From Symmetrospora coprosmae (taxonomy: Eukaryota > Basidiomycota > Cystobasidiomycetes > Symmetrosporaceae), in the NCBI GenBank assembly GCA_008802785.1, contig VUYT01000012.1, forward strand, positions 248,001 through 312,000: 64,000 nt of DNA, written 5' to 3'. Numbering within the stretch: the stretch's first letter is position 1; every line of letters begins with the position of its first letter. The position numbers were made by a program, and so were the translations under genes. The notes under the pieces are model-generated. The model saw only the letters and a program-made list of their open reading frames with translations. It made no database searches and was not told the DNA's origin. Positions 45,500 through 56,400 of the stretch are shown piece by piece.

Positions 45500-46404
45500 C
45501 TACGCCTTCTCCTTCAGGCTGTAGTAGCCCTGATGACAGTAGAGCAACGGATCCTGTTCCTCATCCCGCACTGTGACACGCGCGACCTTTGCAATGAAGA
45601 GCTGTGACGTCGCTTGGCTGGGATCTGCGCTGCTGAGCTTCGCTGAGGCTTGCGGGTCAGACACTTCCGTTCGGAAGCGTGTACCGATGTGAGCGGGCAG
45701 CGGGTCGTCCAGGTGCACACTGCCGACGATACTACATTCCAGTGTGCCCAATGCACTCTCGTCAAGCTCGTCGAAGAGCTGACGCGGAAACGGCGCAAAG
45801 GTGGGGCCGGACGCGCTCTGCTTTGCGGTCGATGGCGGTGGTCGAGCAAAGGCGCGCGCTAGATGCTCGTGCGAGGAGGTTAGGAGGTGTATTTTGATTG
45901 TGGGATCTGCTGCATTGCCCGATGCTGCCGTTCTCGCAGCACCGCTGTTGAGGAAGCTCGCCAGGCGCGACGGCAAGCGTAGGGCGAAAGCGACGAGCGG
46001 AGCGGGTGACATGGATATGGACACGAAAGAGGAGACTGTACCTCCATGGTCTGTGCAGCACTCACGCCCAGTCAGCCTGGCCAGTCGGTCTGGTCGATCC
46101 TCTGCCGTCATTCGTGCTCACCTGGCTCGTGAATCGAGGAAGCATCCTTCAGATTGGCAGTGATGACGGCGACAGGCTGCGCGACCTTGCGCATCAAGCG
46201 TCGCAAGTCATTGCTCGCTGGTGGAAGCGTAGGCGGAGCTGTACTGCTGGAAGATTGGCACCTGCGAATGTCCAGACTGGCGGAGGCCGAGTGCGCTGCG
46301 ACTGTGGCAGCTTGCGGGCGGCCAGGAACAGGCGCGAGCTTAGTCGCCGGCCTGCAAGCAAGAGCGCTACGGTATGCAATGGCTGGACGCCATCCTGCTC
46401 GCAT
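45500..46404 (-). CDS. Flavin-reductase-like (FMN-binding) protein, probably mitochondrial
   Basis: Two exons in transcript order, 46404-46122 and 46050-45500, give 277 residues. After a basic, hydroxylated, acid-poor start (MRAGWRPAIAYRSALACRP, RRCQSSSS) typical of a mitochondrial presequence, the conserved core reads LMRKVAQPVAVITANL, HGGTVSSFVSISMSPAPLVAF and LRLPSRLASFL, the flavin reductase-like/FMN-binding split-barrel signature. Members reduce free flavin for partner oxygenases or act as small oxidoreductases, and no partner is evident nearby. The frame is open upstream of 46404, so an earlier start is possible, but this Met gives the best presequence. It converges with the PTEN-like gene 133 bases away. 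Confidence 0.82.
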
Positions 46405-46876
46405 CGAGGAGCTGGGCGTGCTTGCTATGATGTTGTATGCACGAGAGGCAAAGAGGCGGAAGCCGCCCCGGCAGCGATCTGGCAGCGGAGGCTCTCGCTG
46501 GGTCTGTGCTGCGCCAGCAATGCGAACATGGCATCGCTCATCCAGAGATGGAAAGGTACAACCGTGCAGATCTGGTCTTGTACGGATCTGCCTAACTCTG
46601 TCTGTCCGAAGGATGGCAGACATTCCCGGTGACGCAGGGCAAGAACAGCGCGCCGCGGCAAAGCGGAGATAGTCCACGTTTCTTTCCCAATACTGCACCG
46701 TTGTTGAACTACGATACACAAGATCCCCCTTTCACATATGCTGGCAGGCTCGTACAGTTGAATATCTCTGAGTGCCACTGCTCGTGCGTCCTGAGCAAAG
46801 CCCTTGTGGCGACTCTTCCACCATTGATTAGTCGAGGAACCTGTGCAAGCGCGGGAGAGCTGAGTCAGTGCCCAGT
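46405..46876. other. Intergenic region between flavin-reductase-like gene and MFS gene
   Basis: About 470 bases. It holds an upstream continuation of the flavin-reductase reading frame (open to about 46719) and the 3' flank of the MFS gene. No separate gene was recognised. Confidence 0.4.
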
Positions 46877-49079
46877 CTAGCATCTACAGAGCATGCGCAG
46901 TGCGTCGCACCTGAAGGCCGGGTGCTTGTAGCCGAGGCGCTGCTGCTCCTGCTCGGACAGGCCCTCGATCCTGTGGTCGAGGTCGCCTCGGTCGCGACGC
47001 TTGTTCTCCCACTTGACATACCACGTCAGGAAGGCGCCAATGATGAAGACGAGGCAGGTGGTCTGTGATGCAGGAGCGTTGGTCCCGTCAGTTCAGCGCT
47101 ACGACCCAGAATCGGCAAGATAGGCCTATGGACGTCCAGGACAGCTCAGACACGCACCGCAACGTTGATAGAGTTGCCAGGGAGGTAGCGAGGCGAGAAG
47201 TTAGAGGTATACGTCTTTGAAATTGCTGTATTAGCTTCCTCGAGAGTCGCAGAACGGAGCTTGGAGCGTGTGGCTCACCCAGGTCGACACGACTGAGCCG
47301 ATTGTTCCAAGCGACGGGATGAGAGCCGACAAATACGATCGCGGCTGCGCGTTGGGCATGTTATTGAGACCCCAGCTCAGGAAGTAAGGTCTGTGGGGGC
47401 ATAGCGTCAGTTGTCAGGCCTGTTCCGTCCGGGGGCCTGCGGGGACCTACCCAAGTGGGACGACGCCGGTAAACTGTGGAAAATCAAGTCAGATCAAGCC
47501 AGAATTCTGTGCAGAAGACGCAGAGCGACTTACGCAAAGGAAGCATCCTGCGTATCGCAGCTTCGGGTTAAGGGAGGCGACGAAAAAGATGTATCCGAGA
47601 ATGGCCATGGGGATGGAGATCATGATGAAGATGCCTCGCTTCTGGACCTTCCAGGAAATGTACGTGATGACGACAGACCAGACGGCTGCAACGACGAATG
47701 GGGGCACAGTCCGGAGCTGCACCTCGATGGTCGTGTATCGTCCAAGAGTCCTGATTACGGTCGGCATGAAAGTCGAAAGACCGGCGACGGAGACCTGAGG
47801 GCACAGCATGTGTGAGCAACACAGAAACTACGCGATGAGCATGTGGTACTCACGTTGATGCACGAATAGCCAATGATGCAAAGGACCGAGTGAGTGCTAA
47901 AGGCCTGCTTGAAAGCCATCCAGAAGGGCATCTTGTCCTTCTCAGTGTCGGAATCGCTGTGGTCCTCATTGCGGATACGCGCAAGGGCAATGCGGCGCTC
48001 CTCCTCGTTGAACATGCGGGTCTTCTCTGGCCAGGTCGGGAGCAGGAAGATGGCGATGATACCGACGACTGTGGTGATGACACCCTCCCACAGGAAGATC
48101 TTGCGCCAGCTCCGAACAGAGCCAATATCGTTACTGGCCAGGAAGCCACTCGCGAGCAGACCGCCGAAGGCTCCAGAGAGGGACGGCGAGAGAGCCAGGA
48201 AAAAGCCGATTCTTGCGATGAGTTCCTGTCGAGTGTAGTATCGGCTGAGGAGGAAGGCGATGCCGGGCAGGACACCTCCTTCGAAAATACCGAGGAAGAC
48301 ACGGGTGACGTAGAAGCCAGCCTCGTTGTGGATGAATGCCGTGGCGATGGAGACGACTCCGAACCCGATGACCAGGAAGGCGAGGTACATCGAACCAAGG
48401 CGCTGGAAGATCATATTTGACGGAAGCTCGACGATGATGTAGAAGATGTAGAAGACGGTCTACACGCATTCGCAGTGCAGGTGTGCACTTGTCAGTCAGC
48501 TTTGTCTGATCTCTTTGTGTCAGGGCAGGGAGAGCTCGTGATTGCCTGACGTGCGCGCTCTCAGCCAATAATGTGAGCGACTTACGAGACCAAGGTTCAG
48601 CGTGTTGCCTGCGATGCCGACATCCCTCTCGAAGCCGGCGACTCGAGCGTTTCCACTGTGAAGGGAGGAAAGGTCATAGACGGGGTCAGACAACTTTCTT
48701 GTAACTTTATCGTCGGAGGAAGACCCACATTGCTGCTCTGTCAATGTAGTTGAGCCTGTGTCCATGTCATTGTAACAAAGAGCAGTGTGCGAAGTACTCC
48801 ATCGTCAGCCTCAAGCTCATCATGCATGTTCCTACCTCACCGGATGCGAATCACAACGCACAAGTAGAGCAACGTGCAGAATGGCACGAGGCGCACGTCA
48901 ATCTTGCGACGCAAACGAGCCTCTGCCTTGGGATCAATCTCGATGTAGTGGGCCGGACGGTTGAAGGGCTCTGCATCGCCGTTGATGCGACCTTTGGCAG
49001 CCTCGAGGTGCTCCATGCGGTGCTTCTCCTCTGGGGTCATCCCAGTGACAGAGCGGTCCTTCTCCTCGTAGTCCGACAT
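46877..49079 (-). CDS. MFS anion:cation symporter, DAL5/allantoate-permease type
   Basis: Exons in transcript order 49079-48862, 48755-48729 (27 nt), 48655-48586, 48459-47854, 47794-47534, 47473-47451 (23 nt), 47390-47279, 47214-47158 and 47062-46877 give 519 residues with all phases closing. The product has a soluble acidic start, then IDVRLVPFCTLLYLLNYIDRAAIGNARVAG. Twelve helices are expected, with EGGVLPGIAFLLSRYYTRQEL (the MFS A-like loop), IGYSCIN, LSWGLNNMPNAQPRSYLSAL and a tail ending EGLSEQEQQRLGYKHPAFR. This tail and the DRxxIGNA motif mark the DAL5/TNA1/vitamin-anion group, proton symporters for allantoate, nicotinate, pantothenate or similar. The acceptor of exon 8 is the least certain junction. 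Confidence 0.9.
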
Positions 49080-50197
49080 GGTTGGCTCTATTGTGTGCTT
49101 ATGTGTGTGTGCTGCTGCCGGTACTGGCTGCTATGCAGATCTCGAAGCGGGCTTGTCGGGAGACGCGGCGGCCGAACTTTCGGACAGTCCGCGTGCGCTT
49201 GCGAGCTCGGGCTTGGAAACGGGCAGGCTTATGGGCGAGATGAGGATACAGCAGGAAGATCCGTCTGATGGAAAGGGAGGAGAGCTGCAGAAGAGAGAAG
49301 AAGCGGATCAGATCAAATCAAATCAGATCAGACTCAGCGGGCGAGACAGCCAGGGTCCAGAAGCCCAGTTCCGGGTGAGCGGGTGAAGCCTTCCCCTCCA
49401 GCCCGGTGCCCCGTGCCCGTGGCTCCAGGCACGCGCCCCCGGCCTGACCCTCTGCCGGAGGCGGATCCGCAAAGGGCGGCTTTCAAAAGCTGGGACTCCG
49501 CAATCAGGGCTTGACCATTCTTCCGAGATGCAGGATGGAAGACCGGGGATCTCCTTCCTCCAGTCAAGCATCATCAGTGCCTTATTACAGATCGGCGTGA
49601 AGCAGCAAGTCAAAAGGGTGCTTGCGTAAAATGAAACGCTTCGACAGAGCGGGTCACCACCGATACATAGTGGTCTGGGATCTGTCTGATACATCATGCA
49701 GCAATGCGTACCACAGCTACAGGCGGGTGCTAGACAACATCCTCCGAGATGGTGCACAGTCATCAGCGCTCTCGCTGCAATGTCCTTCCTGCGCCCGTTG
49801 ACAACTTTAAATATAGCTGCGCAAACTGGAGCGCGGAGCTCCCGGTCTTACGGTTGACGCCAGTGCGGGTGGACGTGGCTCGAAGCTTACGCGGACAGGG
49901 CGTATCTGGTACCGCAGTAGAGAAACGCTCCGAGATGCTCCGAAGGTGTTTCGGAGCTCCATGCTGCCAAGCTCTCTGCTTTGCCGTCTGTAGCGCTGAC
50001 CAAGATCGGTGATCCAGCTTCCTCACCTCGGCTGGCTCGCGCACGGACTGAGATGGCCTGCACAGCGGAGCCATGGGAGCCGACCGACTGTAGCCAACGT
50101 TTGGTTGGCATAGCTCGCGCATCTGCCGGACCCAGCACGTATGGATGTGCTTTGATTGGAGCTATCCCAAGGTGCTTCCAAGATGCCGACCACCACT
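49080..50197. other. Intergenic region, MFS gene promoter side and POP4 3' flank
   Basis: About 1.1 kb. The stretch 49304-49333 is a short tandem array of GATCA/AATCA units about 225 bases upstream of the MFS start. Open frames on both strands are short or cysteine-rich by chance (49323-49763 minus) with no coherent domain. No gene is called. Confidence 0.4.
49304..49333 (+). repeat. Short tandem GATCA/AATCA array
   Basis: About five imperfect five-base units in the upstream region of the DAL5-type transporter gene. It may be a simple repeat or a cluster of short factor-binding cores. Confidence 0.6.
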
Positions 50198-51341
50198 TCA
50201 GAAGTCCATTCCCTTGGTTCCCTTTGCCTTGAACTTCTTGTTGGACCTGTCAGACCCTCTGAACGCGAAGTTGCCGCCGTGTAGCTCGAAGCGCAGGTCC
50301 TTCGTCACGCCGTGATCGTCTGGCCCAGCAGCCAGCGGAAGGTCGAAGGTGTACGTCACATTCTCCTTTGGTAGAACTGCGCGAGGAGCACCACGTCATC
50401 GACACTTGCACATATGCTTACTGCCATCGGGCAAAGGGCCTGACCTTTGATTTCGTTCTTGCTGGTCACGATCCGGAAGGTCCCAGCCGTCTCCTGGACA
50501 ACGATGCCAGCAAGCCCGACGAGTGATGGGTGCTTGGCTTTGACAACTGCGAGCTGCATCGTTAGCGCGTTGTTGACACCTTGCGAGAGCCTCGTGCTGC
50601 GTACCCTCCACTTTGCAGCCGTGAAAGTCTGCTTTCACGAACTTGGATTGCCAGGCCTGCATCTGGGTGAGAGAGGTACCGTTTTCCAATGCTGACACGA
50701 ATCTTGGCCCTTCTATCGGAGCACCCCGCGACGACTCCCTTGTTGTACCTTGGCCTGATGGCTGCAATGCCTCTTGAGCCAATGCGACTGCGCTCGTAGC
50801 TCCTCGCAAGGGCACGCCGAGGAGCTCGCTGATGTAGCCGAGCCAGAGGTGGTGCAGAGGCTCCATGAGCCCATAGCTGTCAACGAAACGGGTCAGCGAC
50901 GAGCGGTCCGCCAGCCTGACAACCGCAGAACCGCCCCACCTGACACGTCCTCGCACCAGAGGTTTGCCCTTCAGCGGAGGATGCTGGCTACCTTTTACGC
51001 CGCTAGCGTCCTGCCTGACAAGCCGTCCGCTGCGTTTGCGCTTGTTGGCAACTTTGACCTTTTGCCTCTCATCGCGCTTGACCTCCTGCTCGCGCTTGCG
51101 GCGGTCAGACGTCTTGGCAGGATTCTCAAGCGGAAGAGCCTTGTTGGCGAGCTTGGTCGCTATGGACGCGTGCGACACGATTGGAACAAGGCCAATTAGG
51201 TCGGAAGGAGGAGCGGCAGGCTGCCTTCGCTGCTGAGGCCGGCGTCTAGCTTCTGTAGATATGCCACTTGCAGACGCAACCGCGGCTGGCGGATTGAGCT
51301 GCGCTTCGGAGGTGATCAGACAATCATACGTCAAACATCAT
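50198..51341 (-). CDS. POP4: RNase P/MRP subunit POP4 (Rpp29-like)
   Basis: The secure exons in transcript order are (about 51334)-50605, 50546-50445 and 50376-50198. They encode DRRKREQEVKRDERQKVK (basic), MEPLHHLWLGYISELLG, KADFHGCKVEVVKAKHPSLVG, GIVVQETAGTFRIVTSKNEIK and a C-terminal GSDRSNKKFKAKGTKGMDF. This is the Pop4/Rpp29 Sm-like fold, a subunit of nuclear RNase P (tRNA 5' processing) and RNase MRP (rRNA processing). The first exon has no in-frame ATG. A 12-nt initial exon at 51341-51330 (MMFD) spliced into the frame near the QRRQPAAPP region is one workable start but is uncertain. The second intron uses the unusual donor GTCAGG. It is head-to-head with the racemase-like gene. Confidence 0.88.
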
Positions 51342-51577
51342 CGAAAGTCGACGCACTTTCCGCCGCAGTGAAGGAGGTAGCTCTCCGTAGACATCCTCGG
51401 TGTGCTGCTGCATTGTAGGGTTCGGTGAGGAGCGTTTCGTTGGTTTGAGCAGGGCCAGCGAAGCGCTGGTCCACCCATCGATCGGGGTTCGCGGAGCTCC
51501 TCCGGCGCTTCGACTTCGGGTCTGAGGTACCCACCGGCGCTCCCGGCAAGTCGCTTGGTCACATCATCGCATTCGTA
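51342..51577. promoter_or_regulatory. Short bidirectional promoter region, POP4 / racemase-like gene
   Basis: About 236 bases separate the proposed POP4 start from the ATG of the CoA-transferase-family gene. Both must be transcribed outward from here, which suggests a shared bidirectional promoter. No motif was assigned. Confidence 0.45.
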
Positions 51578-53271
51578 ATGCCTCTCACAGGGACAAAGGT
51601 CGTTGAGTTTGGCGGTCTGGCCCCGGGGCCCTTTGCCGGAAGTGAGTGCCAGAGGTTCGCCGGGTCATGAGACTGCGCTGGCACGCAGTGACGCTAGTGC
51701 AGATAGCTGACTTAGGCGGCGCCCTTCCTCTCCTACCAGTGCTGCTAGCTGACTTCGGTGCAGAGTAAGCTCGGACGGCGCCTATGGCAAGGGACCCCTT
51801 GTTCCGGCCAACCTTCTCCACTTTGTCTTGCCCGCTTTCAGCGTCATCCGCATCGACCGGCCGGACGCCAGCACATCCGCAGAGATCCTTGCTCGGTAGT
51901 GTTATCAGTATTCAATATGAAGATGCACTTGGCCGAGGCGTACTGATGCAGCGGCTCCACTCTTGCTCCCTCCGTTGCACACAGCGGAAAGCGCTCGTTG
52001 GCTATCTCACCCAAGACAGCTCGCGGCCGCGATATCATCTTAGACCTCATTGCTCAGTCCGATGTCCTCATCGATCCTTTCCGGCCCGGCGTCCTGGAAC
52101 GCCTTGGCCTCGGCCCTGAAGTCTGCCTAAAGCGAAACCCGCGGCTTGTCTATGCTCGACTGACTGGATATCGTCGGACTGGACCGTACGCCAATGCTGC
52201 GGGTCACGATATCAACTATCTAGCCCTGAGTGGTGTACTCGCTATGCTCCGTCCCAAAGGCGGCACACCCTACCCTCCTCTGAACCTGCTCGCCGGTAAG
52301 TTCCTCCTTTTCCCCGCAGGTCCGCTTGCATACGATTGACAGCATTGATCCTGCAGACTTTGCCGGCGGCGGCGCAATGTGTGTCATCGGCATCCTCTTA
52401 GCCTTGTTAGAGCGCAATCGCAGTGGGAAAGGGCAAGTAGTGGAGGCGGACATGGTAAGTGCGCCGAGAGCCCGGCTGAGAAACAAGAACACGCTCAGAT
52501 GTCTCACTGCATGCACAGGTCTCTGGAACCCGCTATGTTGCGAGCTTTCCTTTGCTATCCAGCTTGCCCGCCGCGCAGACGCCCTACTTCGGCAAGCGAC
52601 CGGGAGACAATGTCCTGGATGGGGCAGCCCCATGTAAGCGCTTCATTGACATTACAGCAGCCAGGCCATTTCTCAACTACCGTCTGACGATACCCTCAAG
52701 TCTACGACGTGTACAAAACCAAGGACGGCAAATACGTATCGGTGGGCGCTCTGGAACCCCATTTCTACGAGGAGCTCCTGTGGGTCCGGCTGTCAGCGTA
52801 TGGCGGGCACGGGGTGATCATCGAGCCTCTGAGACTTTCATCCTTCTCTACATTGGCAGAAAAATCTTGAGATCGGCCAGTCCCGAGACCAAGCAAGCGC
52901 TGCCTCATTCAGGTGACCAGTATGACCGCTCCACATGGGCTTCTCTCCGCGCCTACTTCGAACTGGCATTCATGAGCAGGACACGAGACGAATGGGCAGC
53001 CGTCTTCCTTGGAAGTGACGCCTGTGTAGCACCGGTGCTCGAGGCGTCCGAAGCTGGAGGAGATGTGCCGGCTGTGGCACCAGCCCTGTTGAGATCGCCC
53101 GCGAGGGTGTTGCCAGACACGCACAGTGTCGGAGAGCAATCCTTGATCTCGGGCGTCGACACAGAGGACATATTGAAGGAAGAGCTGGGTCTGTCGGATG
53201 AGGTCATCAGCGGGCTGAACCAGGAGGGGGTGGTCAATGTCGGCAGTCGACAGAGGAATGCAAAGCTGTAG
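51578..53271 (+). CDS. Alpha-methylacyl-CoA racemase-like (CoA-transferase family III)
   Basis: Exons 51578-51641, 51740-51764 (25 nt), 51842-51895, 51985-52295, 52357-52454, 52519-52633, 52701-52779 and 52860-53271 give 385 residues with all phases closing. The protein begins [21 protein letters not shown] and continues [49 protein letters not shown] and [13 protein letters not shown], which carries the catalytic Asp of [39 protein letters not shown] and [11 protein letters not shown] follow. The family racemises 2-methylacyl-CoA so that branched chains can enter beta-oxidation, usually in peroxisomes or mitochondria. The tail RQRNAKL is close to a peroxisomal PTS1 (A-K-L) and supports a peroxisomal site. 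Confidence 0.93.
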
Positions 53272-53476
53272 GCTATCAGCCTGAACGAATGGGTGCGCAG
53301 TCACTGCCTAGCTGCGTGCATAAGTTAGCTTGCTGTGAGCTGTACGGTCAGGATTCGGGATCTGGAGAGCCAGGCGGTCGAGGCGGCTCTCTTTCGCGCC
53401 TACCGGCTGTCGACGGCCAACGATTGATTCCGAGCACTCGCCTACAACCGCGACTGCAACCACCCCGCACGGAACA

Positions 53477-56400
53477 ATGTCCAGCAGAAGCGGGGCAGGC
53501 CTAGAGCAACAAGTTCCGACCTCTGCATCGTCCGCGGGCGCAGAGGATTCCTCTACGAGCAGGAAGAGGTCGTACATCGATCTCGACGGTCAAGCCGGCG
53601 CCAGCAATGATGGCGCACCGCGTGAAGGACTGCTCCCAGGACATACTAACGGCAATGGCGATAGCAACAGCAGGAGCATCGCCGGTAATGATGGCATGAC
53701 CATGGGTAACTCCAGCATGGATTTTAAACACGGGGACGAGTACGAAAGCGACAACTCGGGGGACGGCGGCAACGCAGCGGCTTCAGGGTCGACCGCCGAA
53801 CAGAGAGACGCCGCCGAGAAGAAGCGGCGAGCGTTCAAAGCATGTACGTCGAGGATGGCACCATACTGTTGCACCCCTGTGAGTATACACTGACACTGGA
53901 TTGCGTTCCGCTGCTGAACAGGCGCCCATTGCGTGAGTGATCCGGTACTTCACAAAAGCAGACGCGAAGCGCCGGCTAGCGAAGCGAGGTTAGCTGACTC
54001 ACAGATCATAACTTGCGGTTCACAGAGGCAGAGAAAGGCCAAGTGCGATTTAGGTGAGCAATAGTCTGGCGCGCGCCCTCGGCCATCATCGGCGCGCCGT
54101 CACGGTTGGGCTCTGGAGCCTCAACAACGCACAGCGGTTCCTCCCCGTGGGGGGGCAAAGCGGGAGGGCGACGAAGCTGAACAGTCACGTCTTTCTCTCC
54201 GTCTTCTGCAGGTGATCTGAACAATCCTCGGTAAGACCGCGATACTTCACCCTCTAGCTAGCATGGGGTCGTCCTGAGCCCGGTTCGCCACTACTTCGCC
54301 CCGCCAGCGATCCACCGTGCGCGAGATGCAAGCGAGAAGGGATACCTTGCAACTTTCTTCCTTCAAGAAGGGGCGGTCGAGTTCCGGTACGCGTATGGCT
54401 ATGGCCATGGTCAGATCTCGACTGAGTGGCCATCGTAACATCTAACTGACTGCCCAATCCCGCCCCGGCACGCCCATCGCAGTTCGCCGCACGGCAGGCA
54501 GCGAAGCTGGAAGAGGAAGCCTCGGCGGAGTTCGGAGTCATGCCTCGCGACAATAGTTCGAGCAGCAAGCCGCAGAAGCGGAAGACTGCTCAGTCTCGCC
54601 CTCGGGAAGGCAGCTCGGCCGCCGCACAGGGCACCTCCGGCCCGTCTGCCATGAAGCAGAACCGGCCACAGGATATGCCGCTGCCTCCACTACCCCAGCC
54701 ATCTTCGTCAACCTCGCTCGACTTTCCTAGTCTGAACGACAGCGGGGATATTTCCATCGATGCCAGCCTCGCCCAGTTCGCCAATCTATCGCCAATGGCG
54801 CCGTCCCAGATGAGCAGCGCTTACAGCGACAACATCCCCCTGCCATCCGGGGATGGCTTCTATCGCTCGCCTGTCATTGCTCGACCGGGACAGGACCTAC
54901 CAAGCTATGCTCTCCCGCTGCAAGCCAGTCCACCGATCCCGCAGGGCATGCTCAACCAGCAGCAGAACAGTGAGAACCCTGCCAATTGGGAGTTCGCACG
55001 ACAGAACAGCTCGGGCGGCACAAGCCAAGGTCAGAGCCTAGGAAACAATGGCTCCAGTAGCATCAACTCAATGCTATTCGACCCGACAACCCAGCCATCC
55101 TCCGCGACCTTCAACAAGCAAAATCCACAGCAGCAGCAGCAGCAGCAGTCTCAGCAGGCTTTCCATCGCACCCATTCTCAGTCAGTCTCACAGTCACACG
55201 CGCAGCCGCCAATAACACACTCAAGCTCGAATCAACAGCAGACAAGCACGTTTGCAGGCGGACCCTTCCCTTCAGCTTTATCAGCCTCGGCCAACCATAA
55301 TCAGCCTACACAACAAGGCTCACAGTCGAATGCGCAGCAGTCACGGCCGGAAATGCAAACGCAATCCCACAACAAATCGGAGTCGAGGCAGCAGATACAG
55401 CAGCTACAGGCGTCCACTAGCGCGTCTAGCCATTTCGGTGCAGGCCCTCCAGCCGCCAACAAAACGAGCCTGTCGAGCACTTCCAGCAGTCATCCCCTAT
55501 ATGGCTCCTCCCATACTACTGCTGCAGGATTGAATCAGAGCGGCTCAATGCCGTCCGGCATATCGCCAGGCGGTGACTCGCACTCTTCGTACGACTCCAT
55601 GAATCGCCCGAAACGGAAGCATGGCGCGACAGACGATAATCGCATCGCAGATCCAGACGCACTAGCAGCAGCGAGCCTCCGCAACCCGGTCGACGCCTTG
55701 AATCTCTTGGTACTGGCTGCTGACACCAGAGAGGGCAAACCAGAAGGGGGAGGGAAGAAGGGCGCAGACACCACTCAGGATTCCCACGAGGGTGACGGGC
55801 AAGGCTTCACTGACGCTAGCAAAGGTGCTCTGGCTCTGCGAGGAAAGGCGTCACCCACTCCGACGCCTTTTACCCTATCCGATTTCGCGCTTGTCAAGCG
55901 AGGCATCATCAACAGCATGGAGCTGATCTACTTCGTAAACCTCTTCTTCCGTGAGCCAGAATCCTTTCCGCGTGGTTCTGCATTTGACCTGAATGCTTAC
56001 CTTTGCTAACACTGCCGATACGGCATCGCCTCAGGCAAGGTTCACCATGTCTTCCCGATCGTGCCATATAGTAGGATCCCGGCGACGGAAGCGGCGCTTA
56101 TCGCTTTCTGTCGGGACGAAGTGCATCTCACGACAGTCTTTGTGCTCATCGCGAGCAGACTCGACAGCGGAGGGACACGGCAAATGGAGATTCACGACAA
56201 AAGCTGGGCGTATATGCGCGAGCTCATCAACGATCTCGTCTTTGGGAAGGATGCCACCGTCGGAGCGGTTGAGGCACTCTTGCTTCTCTCGGAGAATCCG
56301 CCACGGGAGCTGGCAAGTGACGACTATGCCGATGAGAACAGGATGAGTTGGATGCTGGTTGGAAACGCTGTCCGGCTCGGCTGTGAGTCATTGATCAGAT

